Positions 28,858-37,628 are shown, counted from the stretch's first letter. The stretch is 64,000 nucleotides of DNA from Butyricimonas faecihominis (GCF_033096445.1 NZ_AP028155.1:4283880-4347879), one strand, 5' to 3'. Notes: generated by a model not told the origin, from the letters alone. Numbers and translations: made by a program.

Positions 28858-30429
28858 TTACATTTTCATGCCCTTGCCCGTTTTCTTCTGCGGCTTCTCC
28901 TGCTGCTGTTGCTGGCGGGCGTCCTTCGGGTTGGTCTGACCTTTCTGCAACGGCTCTCTCAGATTCTTTGTAGCCTCGTTGGTCTTGCCATCGTTGTTCA
29001 CCGCCACCTGCGTGCGGCTCTCGTTGGACGGAGCAACCTGCTGTGCATTGTCAGGGTTCGTGTCGTAGCGGTACGGGCGTCCCTTCTCCGGGTTGAACTT
29101 GATATACATCGTGGCATGGAAGCCCTGCTTGTCGGTCACGTTCTCCAGCTTCACGGCTTTACCCGCCACATAGTCGGCTTTCTGCTGGTCGGTGAAGCTC
29201 ACGCCGCTCCATTTGCTGATGGGGCGGATGCTGCCGTCCTCGTTCGTCCACGTGTTGCGGCGTTGCTCCTTCTTGGTCTGTGCGGCATTTTCCCCGCCCT
29301 GCGCCTGACTTTTCGATGTGTCGCCTTTGGTTTCCTGTGTCTGTGCGGTACGGGGCGACTTGCCGGTTCCCGGCACGAACTCCACGCCGCGCTGCTCCAC
29401 GTTCACTTGCAGGGTGGTGACGAACTTTCTGCCGTCGTTGCGCTCGATGAGCTTGTCGCGTACGGGCAGTCCGGCGCGGAGCATGTCCCGCTCCTGCGTG
29501 GTGATTTCCGTCTTGCCGATGCGCTCCGGGATGCGCACCCTGCTTGCCGGAATGTCCGTGATTTCATTCGTCTTGCGGTCGATGCTGATGTAGGAGGGGA
29601 TGATCTCGCCCGTTTCCCTGTCCACAATGTCCACGACCCTACCGAGATTGCCCGTTTCGCGGAGGTTCTTCCGGTCATTGTCGGAGAATTTGTGTTCCTT
29701 GTACTCATCCAGCTTCTGCTCCTTGCGGATGAAGTGCGGCACGAGGCTGATGTTTCCCTCACCGTCCTTCTTGAAGGAGAGGCGGGCGTCCAGCTCGAAT
29801 GATTCGCCGCCGAAGGTCGGTTTGACCTTTACCAAGTCGGACTTGCCATAGTTGAGCATCTTCGTAAGGTCGCCGGACTTTTCAAGGTTGTCCCGCTTTA
29901 CGCCCCATCTGTCCTCCAGCTCCTGCCAGTTGATTTTACTCTCGTCGATGGGCTGGTAGCCACGTTTGCCCTGCATCTGTTCGGATTTGTCCTGTTGCTG
30001 TTCTTTCCGTTGTTCCATGTTCTCCTGTTTTTGAGGTTCTTGTTTCTCTGTCTGTTGTGCTGCCATCTCTTCCTGCACCTTCTTCTCATAGTCGGAGGTG
30101 TCCACCTTGTGAGGGGCGAGCAGCTCCTTGTTCGCTTCGGGGTCTTTCAGCAGTTGCTTCATCACCTCTAAGAGATTTTCAGCTTGGTCTGCCGCAATGC
30201 GGTAGAAACCGAAGCGGCTGGGTTCCTTGCACTGCCGGAAGAAGTTCTTGAAGAAGTTGTCCAGCACGTCGCCATGTCGGTCGAATTGCAGGAAACTCTG
30301 CGCGTTCTCCGCTTTTGCGGGGGTGCGCTTGGGTGTGCCGTCCGCGTTCAGCCCGGCTACCACGCTGATCTCGCCTGTCTTCTCGTCACGGACTACCAGC
30401 ACGTCCTTTTCGTCTTTTTTCTTTGCCAT
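28858..30429 (-). CDS. orf3: DUF3945/DUF4099 protein (CTnDOT Orf3 position)
   Basis: A 523-residue hydrophilic protein. The N-terminal 110 residues contain the DUF4099-like region (NFFKNFFRQCKEPSRFGFYR), followed by a Q/K/E-rich coiled segment (110-150). The DUF3945 core comes next (GYQPIDESKINWQELEDRWG, then LRETGNLGRVVDIVDRETGE), with a second, shorter related repeat near the C-terminus (ISKWSGVSFTDQQKADYVAG). It sits between xis2d and exc, the place of orf3 in CTnDOT. No catalytic motif; its role in excision is not established. Confidence 0.8.
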   Translation of the reverse strand: MAKKKDEKDVLVVRDEKTGEISVVAGLNADGTPKRTPAKAENAQSFLQFDRHGDVLDNFFKNFFRQCKEPSRFGFYRIAADQAENLLEVMKQLLKDPEANKELLAPHKVDTSDYEKKVQEEMAAQQTEKQEPQKQENMEQRKEQQQDKSEQMQGKRGYQPIDESKINWQELEDRWGVKRDNLEKSGDLTKMLNYGKSDLVKVKPTFGGESFELDARLSFKKDGEGNISLVPHFIRKEQKLDEYKEHKFSDNDRKNLRETGNLGRVVDIVDRETGEIIPSYISIDRKTNEITDIPASRVRIPERIGKTEITTQERDMLRAGLPVRDKLIERNDGRKFVTTLQVNVEQRGVEFVPGTGKSPRTAQTQETKGDTSKSQAQGGENAAQTKKEQRRNTWTNEDGSIRPISKWSGVSFTDQQKADYVAGKAVKLENVTDKQGFHATMYIKFNPEKGRPYRYDTNPDNAQQVAPSNESRTQVAVNNDGKTNEATKNLREPLQKGQTNPKDARQQQQQEKPQKKTGKGMKM

Positions 30430-30449
30430 CTGAAAAATGTTTTAATGGG

Positions 30450-30800
30450 TTATTTATGAAAGAAATTATGGATACGAGCCTTGTAGAAGGCTATATCTTC
30501 CTTTTTGAAGTCCTTGATATGGTTGGAAAGGAATGTCAGCACGTCCTCCTCGCTGTAATAGGTCTTCTTGCCCAGCGTCTTGTAGGGCAATGCGCCTACG
30601 CTGCGGTAGCGTTGGAGGGTGCGTTTGCTTATCTGGAGCAACATGCACAAATCCTGATTGTCGAAAAGGCGGATGCTTTCCGTGATAGTGGGCTGTTTCC
30701 CCTCAGCCTTCATCGCCAGCAGCAGTTCGTCCTGACGGTCGAGCCGTTCCATCAGCTTCTGCATCCAGCCCTCGAAGTTGTTTCGTGTGAGCAGTTCCAT
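30450..30800 (-). CDS. xis2d: Xis2d-like excisionase, helix-turn-helix
   Basis: A 116-residue protein. A winged helix of the MerR/excisionase type occupies about 47-92 (MLLQISKRTLQRYRSVGALP, then KTYYSEEDVLTFLSNH). By position and size it is Xis2d, which with Xis2c bends the att DNA for IntDOT-driven excision. It lies three bases downstream of the xis2c-like gene and upstream of orf3. Confidence 0.83.
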   Translation of the reverse strand: MELLTRNNFEGWMQKLMERLDRQDELLLAMKAEGKQPTITESIRLFDNQDLCMLLQISKRTLQRYRSVGALPYKTLGKKTYYSEEDVLTFLSNHIKDFKKEDIAFYKARIHNFFHK

Positions 30801-30803
30801 GAC

Positions 30804-31166
30804 CTATGTCCTCCTTCCTTTTGGTTTGCCGCCCGTGCGCAGCGTGTGGTTGTGGAACAGGGTGTCTATTGTCCCTTCCTCGTTCCTTACTGTGTTGTCC
30901 TCCAATAGCCGCAGTATCTCGGAAAGGCGGTAGCGGCAGCTTCCGCGTACCACCACATACTCGATACGGTGGTCGGTGCGCATACGCTGCATGGTGCGCT
31001 TGCTCACGTTGAGCATCTTCGCCGCCTGTGCCGTGTCAAGCAGCTTGTCTTCGGTTTCCCGCTTCCGTTTCTTCTCGTCCCTTGCCTCGCGGATGTACCC
31101 TGCGATGTTCGCAATCTGCGCCATCATCTCCTTGTAGGCGGAACTTTCCATTGTTATCACTTTCAT
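30804..31166 (-). CDS. xis2c: Xis2c-like excisionase, helix-turn-helix
   Basis: A 120-residue basic protein from MKVITMESSAYKEMMAQIAN. The excisionase-type helix-turn-helix is in AKMLNVSKRTMQRMRTDHRI (about 50-70). First gene of the excision operon, the target of RteC in CTnDOT. The longer frame (to 31229) lies in the promoter region and was not used. Confidence 0.83.
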   Translation of the reverse strand: MKVITMESSAYKEMMAQIANIAGYIREARDEKKRKRETEDKLLDTAQAAKMLNVSKRTMQRMRTDHRIEYVVVRGSCRYRLSEILRLLEDNTVRNEEGTIDTLFHNHTLRTGGKPKGRRT

Positions 31167-31367
31167 GTTCAGTCCTTTCTTTTTGTTTCTGCGACAAAAT
31201 TCGGCAATAAACAAAAGGGGCTTTAACAACTCACTACGTGACTCACGTAAGATTTTTGCGGAAGATGGCTCCGTAACCCGGTCAAACGGCGCAACAGGCA
31301 GCCTTTCAGCGGAAAACGATACGTCTTGTATGCCGTTTCGTTACCTTTGCGGCAAACTCTAAATGAC
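31167..31367. promoter_or_regulatory. Divergent excision promoter region with 15-bp palindrome
   Basis: TACGTGACTCACGTA (31235-31249) is a perfect 7+1+7 palindrome 69 bases before the xis2c start, a good candidate for the RteC operator. A near -7 box GAATTTTG lies on the minus strand close to xis2c. For the rightward gene TACCTTTG (31342-31349) matches TAnnTTTG, 18 bases before its ATG. Confidence 0.6.
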
Positions 31368-31667
31368 ATGAATATGGAAATAGTATCTATCGAGAAAAAG
31401 ACTTTCGAGATGATGGTGGCGGCATTCGGCGCACTCTCGGAGAAGGTCGCCGCCCTGAGGCGCAAAAGCGACACGGGGCGCATGGAAAGATGGCTCACGG
31501 GCGAGGAGGTCTGCGGGCAGTTGAGAATAAGCCCGCGCACGTTGCAGACGCTGCGTGACAGGCGGCTTATCGGCTACTCGCAGATAAACCGCAGGTTCTA
31601 TTACAAGCCAGAGGAGGTGAAGCGGCTGATACCGCTTGTCGGCACGCTCTATCCGCACGGCAGATGA
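31368..31667 (+). CDS. Small helix-turn-helix protein
   Basis: A 99-residue protein from MNMEIVSIEKKTFEMMVAAF. A coiled N-terminus is followed by an excisionase/MerR-like helix-turn-helix (GEEVCGQLRISPRTLQTLRD) and wing (YYKPEEVKRLIPL). It is divergent from xis2c and may compete for or modulate the shared promoter region. I chose ATG 31368, 18 bases after the TACCTTTG box. Confidence 0.75.
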   Translation: MNMEIVSIEKKTFEMMVAAFGALSEKVAALRRKSDTGRMERWLTGEEVCGQLRISPRTLQTLRDRRLIGYSQINRRFYYKPEEVKRLIPLVGTLYPHGR

Positions 31668-31698
31668 TTTGATTTATTCACCCACTGAATCCGAAGTT

Positions 31699-32004
31699 AT
31701 GATGAACGAGAACAACGATGTTTTTACGATGGAAGACGAGCCGATAGCCTCTGTGGTGCAGGATATGCGCAAAGGCTCGAAATGGCTGTCCGCATTTCTG
31801 GAAAGCTACCGTCCTCCGCTGGACGGGGAACGTTACCTGACGGACGGCGAGGTGTCGGAACTGCTCCGTGTGAGCCGGCGCACCTTGCAGGAATACCGCA
31901 ACAACCGCGTGTTGCCCTTCATACTTTTGGGAGGGAAGGTGCTTTACCCGGAAACGGGGCTGCGCGGGGTACTGGAAGCGAACTACCGCAAGCCGCTGGA
32001 GTGA
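31699..32004 (+). CDS. Small helix-turn-helix protein, paralogue of the preceding gene
   Basis: A 101-residue protein from MMNENNDVFTMEDEPIASVV. The same domain type (DGEVSELLRVSRRTLQEYRN, then KVLYPETGLRGVLEANY) with an acidic N-terminus. It starts 31 bases after the preceding stop, directly after CCACTGAATCCGAAGTT, another copy of the element's leader motif. The two genes form a small operon of probable DNA-binding regulators. Confidence 0.75.
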   Translation: MMNENNDVFTMEDEPIASVVQDMRKGSKWLSAFLESYRPPLDGERYLTDGEVSELLRVSRRTLQEYRNNRVLPFILLGGKVLYPETGLRGVLEANYRKPLE

Positions 32005-32081
32005 GGCGGTTTCATGAAAAAGTAAACGGGTGACACCTTTTGTGGTGCTACCCGTTTACTTGTCTTATGGGGTATGTGCAA

Positions 32082-32444
32082 TCAGCAATACCCGGCTTTT
32101 CCGTTCTGTATGAACATCACGTATGTCTGCCGTTTCTCTTGTGAGAGTGCCTTTCCCACCAGCCATGTGCGGAACAGGTGGGTGTTGTAGGTATTCACCC
32201 TGAAAGCGACCGGGATGATGATTTCAAGGGCGTACACGTCCGCGTGCAGCCCGTTTTCAAGCTGCATGTAGCGGCACACCTCGTAGTCGTTCAGCACGTC
32301 CGACTTGCGGACGGCTCTGATGGCGGCGTTCACTGCCGGGACGGTCGTATGGAACAATCCGGCTATTTCGGTGGCGGTCATCCACACGTCGTTACCGGTT
32401 ACGCTGACTGCCTTGTCCTCGATGATGATTGTGTCACGTTTCAT
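32082..32444 (-). CDS. RhuM-like DNA-binding protein
   Basis: A 120-residue protein starting MKRDTIIIEDKAVSVTGNDV. It has the layout of the RhuM/virulence-protein N-terminal domain: MTATEIAGLFHTTVPAVNAA (helix-turn-helix), then YALEIIIPVAFRVNTYNTHLFRTW, the family's 'YNLDVIISVGYRVNS' equivalent. It follows intDOT by 11 bases on the same strand and may be co-transcribed. Role unknown. Confidence 0.7.
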   Translation of the reverse strand: MKRDTIIIEDKAVSVTGNDVWMTATEIAGLFHTTVPAVNAAIRAVRKSDVLNDYEVCRYMQLENGLHADVYALEIIIPVAFRVNTYNTHLFRTWLVGKALSQEKRQTYVMFIQNGKAGYC

Positions 32445-32455
32445 GGCTTTTCTTT

Positions 32456-33691
32456 TTAGATGGTGCAACCTGCAAATTCCTCGACGCCGTTCAATCTTGC
32501 GGCAAGGTTCTCCATGTCCTGATTGAGCTTCTCTTTGGTTATCTTTGCGTAAATCTGCGTCGTCTTTATGCTCTTGTGTCCGAGCATGGAGCTGACCGTT
32601 TCGATGGGAACACCGTTGGAGAGGAATATCGTCGTGGCTGCCGTGTGGCGGCTCTGATGCCACGTGATATGCTTGGTGATGCCGCAACGCTTGGCGACGG
32701 CACGGATACCGGCAAGGCACGTGTTATAATGCGGAACGGGAAATATCCTGCCGTCCCCGCACAGTCCCCGGTATTTGCCGATTATGCGGTTGGCGATGTC
32801 GAGCAGGCGGATGTTGGACACCACGCCCGTTTTCTGGCGGTTGATGTTTATCCACTCGTGTTCGTCGAAGTAGGTGCGGATATTCTCTTCCGTAAGGTTG
32901 CGCATATCCGCGAACGACAGCCCCGTGAAGGCGCAGAACAGGTAGAGGTCGCGGTACAATTCCTGTTTGGCGTTTTTCAGTTTCCCCTCCATCAGCAGGC
33001 GGATCTCATCTTTGGTCAGGAAACTGCGTGTTGTTTCCTCCTTCTTGATTTCATACTCGCGGAACGGGTCGCGCGTCAGCCACTCGTTGTTGATGGCGAT
33101 GAATACCATCGTCCGTAACGGGCAGACGTACAGCCACACGGTATTGGTGCAGCAGTGCTTGTCCGTGCGCAGGAACATCTCGAAGTCGGAGATGAAAGCC
33201 GGGGTAAGCTCTTTTAGGGCGATGTCCTTCACATGGTAGCGGATGTCGAGGAACTCTTCCATGTGCTTGTAAACGGTGCGGTACTTCAGCAGCGTGCCTT
33301 TGGCTTTCATGCCTGCCTCCACCTGCTTCTCGTAGTCCTCGTTGTGCTGGCGGAACACCTGCATCAGCGTGTGGTAGCGGTGTTCCAGTCCGAGAAAGGC
33401 GTTCTTCACCTTCTCCGCCGTGACGAAGTTGTCACGCTCCATGATTTCCTGATAATGCCTGTTGATGCGTACCCGCATCTTGTCAAGCATACGGTTCGTT
33501 TCGAGTGCCGCCGTGCTTCTGCCCGTGACACGTCCACCTTTGGTGTCCCACAGTTTCGGATCGACAGTCAGTTTGCAGCTGAACTGTGTCTGGCTGCCGT
33601 CCACCGTGATGCGTCCCATGACGGGAACTGTCCCGTCCTTTTTCACTACCTGACGCTTGAGGTAGTAGATTACTGAAAATGTACTCTTCAT
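32456..33691 (-). CDS. intDOT: IntDOT-type tyrosine recombinase
   Basis: A 411-residue integrase, the exact length of IntDOT. An arm-binding N-terminal domain and a core-binding domain precede the catalytic domain with K287, H345, R348, H372 and nucleophile Y381 (TTQIYAKI). The usual first arginine is replaced by serine at residue 259 (AFTGLSFADM), the known hallmark of IntDOT. It integrates and excises the element with little homology between partner sites. Start at MKSTFSVIYY; the longer frame (to 33769) is upstream arm-site DNA. Confidence 0.95.
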   Translation of the reverse strand: MKSTFSVIYYLKRQVVKKDGTVPVMGRITVDGSQTQFSCKLTVDPKLWDTKGGRVTGRSTAALETNRMLDKMRVRINRHYQEIMERDNFVTAEKVKNAFLGLEHRYHTLMQVFRQHNEDYEKQVEAGMKAKGTLLKYRTVYKHMEEFLDIRYHVKDIALKELTPAFISDFEMFLRTDKHCCTNTVWLYVCPLRTMVFIAINNEWLTRDPFREYEIKKEETTRSFLTKDEIRLLMEGKLKNAKQELYRDLYLFCAFTGLSFADMRNLTEENIRTYFDEHEWININRQKTGVVSNIRLLDIANRIIGKYRGLCGDGRIFPVPHYNTCLAGIRAVAKRCGITKHITWHQSRHTAATTIFLSNGVPIETVSSMLGHKSIKTTQIYAKITKEKLNQDMENLAARLNGVEEFAGCTI

Positions 33692-34010
33692 TGTCCTTAA
33701 TTTTTGGGTTTCAAAATTAGTTGGTGAAGAGTCCGGTGTTGGTACGCAAAACGGGGAGGAACGGCGCAATCTTTTTCCGTAACCTGATTTTTCGCATGAG
33801 TTATGGATAACTCACTATTCCTTAGAGCCTTGTTTCGCTATTCGTACCCGTTTGTCGCATTTTCGGGCATGGTTACGAACAAGTAACGTAGCGGCGTCAG
33901 GATTTGGCTTCGGCAGGGATTGTAATGGCTTCACGGATTATCGCCACTTCAACCAAAACCCTTGTAACTCAATTCTATCACTATATCTTTCCGCATTTCA
34001 CTTTTTTGTA
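33692..34010. other. Integrase-proximal att arm region
   Basis: 319 bases without a gene between intDOT and the core site. The stretch holds short repeats such as GGTTACGAACAAGTAACG (33870-33887), consistent with arm-type binding sites for IntDOT and the Xis proteins; individual sites cannot be assigned by eye. Confidence 0.5.
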
Positions 34011-34020
34011 GTAACTTTGC
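34011..34020. other. ICE end: attachment core GTAACTTTGC
   Basis: GTAACTTTGC fits the CTnDOT 10-bp core GTANNTTTGC and lies 320 bases from the intDOT start, as expected. Sequence character changes here from GC-rich ICE to AT-richer chromosome. The matching site at the other end is outside the window. Confidence 0.7.
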
Positions 34021-34332
34021 ACCCCTAGTATATTGTCATCTTTATCTGTAGAACACGTAATCATGCGAAAAGGATGAATGGATCTTCCTTTTTTTTGTAA
34101 AAATTGAGTATTTTATCAGAATGAATTCTTCGTACGCCATTTTTTCGGATACAAGTATATTTAAAATAATAGTATTGGCGTTGAAAATTAATCCTTTTTC
34201 GAAAGAATTAGGAATGAAATGTCTTTTGAGGGAATTCTGGATATTAATGAGAAAGGAGGAGCGTGAATGAACTCCTACAGAAGTTTTTGTTCAACTTCTA
34301 GGGATAGTTCGTTCACGCTTCTTTTTAGGAAG
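34021..34332. other. Chromosomal flank with terminator of the ABC operon
   Basis: AT-rich, no gene. On the minus strand GAAGCGTGAACGAACT (about 34307-34322) pairs with AGTTCATTCACGCTCC (34259-34274) around an inner AGAAGTTGAAC/GAACTTCT-like hairpin. It is a strong terminator directly after the last permease gene. GAAAAGGATGAATGG at about 34067 recurs at about 40931, on the other side of the duplicated ABC block. Confidence 0.55.
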
Positions 34333-36633
34333 TTATTTTCCTCTACGTTTCCACCATAGTCCAAGACTAAGAATGATGATAGAACAAGGTAATAATCCTA
34401 TAAATAGTAATTTGATCCATAGAGATGCGTTTTCCGTAAGATAAATTTGATCATCAGACGGGCGTGGACGTCTAGTATCAACAGGGAACTCTCCGTTTGA
34501 AAGCAGACGAAAGGATTCAGTTATCATTGTAAAATTGACAGAAGGGATTCCTTCTCTAGTACGGGATAATTCTGAATTGCTGAAACAATCGGAATCTCCG
34601 GTAACGATGATTCGTTGAGTTTTTCCGTTGATCTCCCGAGATAAATATAATGCGATGGGAATGGATTTTTCAACTTCCCCGATAGTAGGATTGAGAGTTG
34701 CTGTTGTCTCGATAAAATTAGTGGTTTCAAGTTCATTCCATGAACCCGTGGAATCTGTTTCAATGAGAGGAATAATCTCAAATCCTTTGTTCGAAATTTG
34801 TTCAATACCGATTGCACCAGGCATTGAAACTTTACTTCCATTATATTTTAAATAACGAAGTTTAGGAGTAAGGTTTATTGCTTGTGTGGCAATGTTTCCT
34901 AAAATAAGATCTTGGGGATAATCTTTGTTTTGTTGAACGAGAATGCCTGGCATGAAACGTAAGCCGAGTTGTTCAAGTATTGGATTCATATTGTTTTGAC
35001 GTCGGCTTTCGCCGGCGATGATTAAATTACCACCGATACTAATATAGTTTGAAATTGCCGTTAATTCTGAGGGTGAAAGAGATTTTTTTATATCAGAAAT
35101 AACGAGAATGTCGATCTCTTTAGGAATACTTTGTATATTTTCAAGAGATAAAGTGGAAATATTGAATCCTTGATTGAGTAGAGAATAGCGAAATGTTTTA
35201 TTTTCTGCAAAAGCGGCATATTCTTGTTCCCCGGCACTATAAATGTTACGTTCTCCGTGGCCAGAGAGAAATGCGACATGAGGAGAGGGAACAACCATTC
35301 GCTTTAGAGATGCCGTGATTTCTGTTTCACCGGGAAAAATGACATTATCCCCGAAAAGACGTAAAAATGATTTTTGACCGTTTCCTCTTTCGAAAATTCT
35401 AACAAAGCGATAATCTTCTCCTGAAAGATCAACTTGTTGATTGATTTGCTCGGGAGTTAGGACTTTAGAAAAATTAATGTTGGAGATGTCACTGATTCTA
35501 CGAGCTCGTTCTTCATCATTTAGGTTGGGATAGCGTGTATCTAGAAGTGGAAAATAAGTTTTGTGATAGTAATAGACATATTTCATCTCGATTTCCGGTT
35601 TAAAGCGAATATATCTTTCGAAACGATCGATATCTTCGTTATAGCTTTTGGGAAGACCGTAATAGTAGTGCTCGGAAAGTAAATTTACATATGTGGTTAA
35701 TGTTAATGGACCGTCAAGTTTTTTCATGACGTCAATACTGCTTTGAGTTAAGGTATTGTCTTTTGTCTCGGTCGCATCGTAATAACACATTAGCTGGGGG
35801 CGAGAGCTGGCATACCCGATTCCTAGTGCCAAGATAATAACACAGCCATAATGTGCGATATTTTGAATAAGGTTTTTTTTCGTCCGTTCAGCTTGTAATT
35901 TGATGATTGATAGAGAAATAAATAAAACTATGACAAGTATAAAGTAGAGAACATCTTCGCTACAAATTAGCCCTTCCAGGAATGTATCGGAACGTCCGGA
36001 CATGGATAACCAGTATGTGATGTCCCTGATAAATGGGATTTCTTGACCTACATTATTGATAAAGTTTAATACAGACAATAATGCAAGAGTCCCGACTGCA
36101 GCCACAACTTGATAGGAAGTTAAGGTGGACATGAAAAGTCCGATAGCTGCATAAGCGGAAAGAAGTAGGAAAATTCCGAGTACTCCTGCTAAAGCATAGG
36201 GAATATCCATGTTTTTAATTGTAAATAGGGAAAATAGAATGTAAATGAATAGGAATGCAATAAGGACAAGGATATACACGATAATTGCGAGATATTTCCC
36301 AAAAATGATTTGTTTATTGGTGATGGGAGATGAATAAAGTAATTTAATAGAGCCTCGGTTATATTCTTGACTCATAAGCCCCATCGTAAGTAACGGGATG
36401 TAGAGATAGAGTTGTCGTTGCATACTAGAGATAACTCCGTCCCAACCGAATAAAAGCGAACGAGTAACTCCGTAAAGGCTGTAATCAAGTGCCTGTTGGC
36501 GAAGCTGATCAAGATATGCGTCACTAAATGCCATGCCGGCTTGAAATGCAAAAATGATTAAAACAAGCCATGCGATTGGAGAGTAGAACAAGGTGTAAAG
36601 CTCGTTCTTCATGATTTTTATGATGGTTTTCAT
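34333..36633 (-). CDS. ABC-2 permease fused to GldG-like domain (copy 1)
   Basis: A 766-residue membrane protein from MKTIIKIMKNELYTLFYSPI. Six N-terminal membrane helices form an ABC-2/GldF-like permease (residues 15-245). They are followed by a large extracytoplasmic GldG-type domain (ABC_transp_aux) with DILVISDIKKSLSPSEL and GNLIIAGESRRQN, and a last helix near the C-terminus (WIKLLFIGLLPCSIIIL). It pairs with the ATPase encoded just upstream. GldAFG-like exporters occur in non-gliding Bacteroidetes too, so the substrate is unknown. It is clearly paralogous to the gene at 37629-39926. Confidence 0.82.
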   Translation of the reverse strand: MKTIIKIMKNELYTLFYSPIAWLVLIIFAFQAGMAFSDAYLDQLRQQALDYSLYGVTRSLLFGWDGVISSMQRQLYLYIPLLTMGLMSQEYNRGSIKLLYSSPITNKQIIFGKYLAIIVYILVLIAFLFIYILFSLFTIKNMDIPYALAGVLGIFLLLSAYAAIGLFMSTLTSYQVVAAVGTLALLSVLNFINNVGQEIPFIRDITYWLSMSGRSDTFLEGLICSEDVLYFILVIVLFISLSIIKLQAERTKKNLIQNIAHYGCVIILALGIGYASSRPQLMCYYDATETKDNTLTQSSIDVMKKLDGPLTLTTYVNLLSEHYYYGLPKSYNEDIDRFERYIRFKPEIEMKYVYYYHKTYFPLLDTRYPNLNDEERARRISDISNINFSKVLTPEQINQQVDLSGEDYRFVRIFERGNGQKSFLRLFGDNVIFPGETEITASLKRMVVPSPHVAFLSGHGERNIYSAGEQEYAAFAENKTFRYSLLNQGFNISTLSLENIQSIPKEIDILVISDIKKSLSPSELTAISNYISIGGNLIIAGESRRQNNMNPILEQLGLRFMPGILVQQNKDYPQDLILGNIATQAINLTPKLRYLKYNGSKVSMPGAIGIEQISNKGFEIIPLIETDSTGSWNELETTNFIETTATLNPTIGEVEKSIPIALYLSREINGKTQRIIVTGDSDCFSNSELSRTREGIPSVNFTMITESFRLLSNGEFPVDTRRPRPSDDQIYLTENASLWIKLLFIGLLPCSIIILSLGLWWKRRGK

Positions 36634-36644
36634 ATAATAAAAAT

Positions 36645-37580
36645 TCATTTTAATGTTTTGATTTTCCCAGATAATTGGGCAAAAATATTGTCAAGGGACT
36701 GTCTTTCTAATGTAATCTCTTTTAATCCCCAATTATTGGAAACACTTAATTGCACGATTTTTTCTGAAATATTATTAGAGGCGTTGAAATGAACTCGGTA
36801 GTGATAATCGTCTATTTTTTCTACTGCGGATACATCTTCAATGGTTTGTAGCATAGACATGGATGGTGGGGTATCCATGGTAAGAATAACACTGCTTGGA
36901 GCCACGTAGTTATTAAAATCATCTATCGTACCAGCAAAAACCAGTTTCCCGTGTTCAATCATTTGAATGTTGTTGCAAGTAGCCTGCACTTCGGGAAGGA
37001 TATGCGTGGATAAAAGTACGGCATGATCTGCAGCAATTTCTTTTATTAAATATCGAATCTCTACAATTTGATTTGGATCTAATCCATTTGTTGGTTCGTC
37101 AAGAATAACGAATTTTGGGTTATGAACAATTGCTTGTGCGATTCCGACACGTTGTTGATACCCACCGGAGAGATTACTGATTACTCTATGACGGAAATGG
37201 GATATGTCGCAACGTTTCATTGCTCGTTCTACGGCGATGGATACCTCTTTTTGAGGCATCTGGCGTAAAAAAGCGCAATAGGTTAGATATTCTTCAACAG
37301 TGATGTCTGGATAAAGCGGGGCTTTTTGTGGTAGAAAGCCAATATGGCGTTTGGCTTCAACCGGATTGGTTCGAAGATTATATCCATTAAGGTAAACCTC
37401 TCCGGCTGTTTGATTCAGAACACCACATATAATGTTCATCGTGGTTGATTTTCCTGCGCCATTTGAACCAAGAAGGCCTAAAACACCTTTTTCTTTAATT
37501 TCGAAGTTGATATCTTGTATTGCCCATTGAACATTATAGCGATGCGAAAGATGTTCGACTTTTACGATAGAATTTTCCAT
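36645..37580 (-). CDS. ABC transporter ATPase, GldA-like (copy 1)
   Basis: A 311-residue ATPase with Walker A GSNGAGKS (about 38-45), Q-loop FLPQKAPLYP, signature LSGGYQQR, Walker B FVILDEPT and H-loop STHI, plus a C-terminal 80-residue extension typical of GldA/CcmA-type exporters. It is 11 bases upstream of its permease partner and near-identical in layout to the ATPase at 39936-40874. Confidence 0.9.
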   Translation of the reverse strand: MENSIVKVEHLSHRYNVQWAIQDINFEIKEKGVLGLLGSNGAGKSTTMNIICGVLNQTAGEVYLNGYNLRTNPVEAKRHIGFLPQKAPLYPDITVEEYLTYCAFLRQMPQKEVSIAVERAMKRCDISHFRHRVISNLSGGYQQRVGIAQAIVHNPKFVILDEPTNGLDPNQIVEIRYLIKEIAADHAVLLSTHILPEVQATCNNIQMIEHGKLVFAGTIDDFNNYVAPSSVILTMDTPPSMSMLQTIEDVSAVEKIDDYHYRVHFNASNNISEKIVQLSVSNNWGLKEITLERQSLDNIFAQLSGKIKTLK

Positions 37581-37628
37581 GTTTTTTCAAATTGTTCTTG
37601 TTGAAATTATTGGTTAGACAGGGTAAGA

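Larger units (their letters stand above)
1..34020. mobile_element. CTnDOT-family integrative conjugative element (left end outside window)
   Basis: The block holds the CTnDOT hallmark modules: traA-traG, mobABC, rteC, rteB-rteA-tetQ, exc/topB with xis-like genes, and a 411-residue IntDOT-type recombinase. It ends at GTAACTTTGC (34011-34020), which fits the published CTnDOT core GTANNTTTGC. GC is high in tra/mob/exc and clearly lower in the KAP gene and tetQ, so those look like later acquisitions. The left end, with the rest of the tra operon, lies before base 1. Cargo NTPases sit between mobC and rteC. Confidence 0.95.

Noticed and set aside
26848-29802. Plus-strand frames opposite topB and DUF3945
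   Set aside because: Shadow frames; the minus-strand proteins carry catalytic motifs and family signatures.
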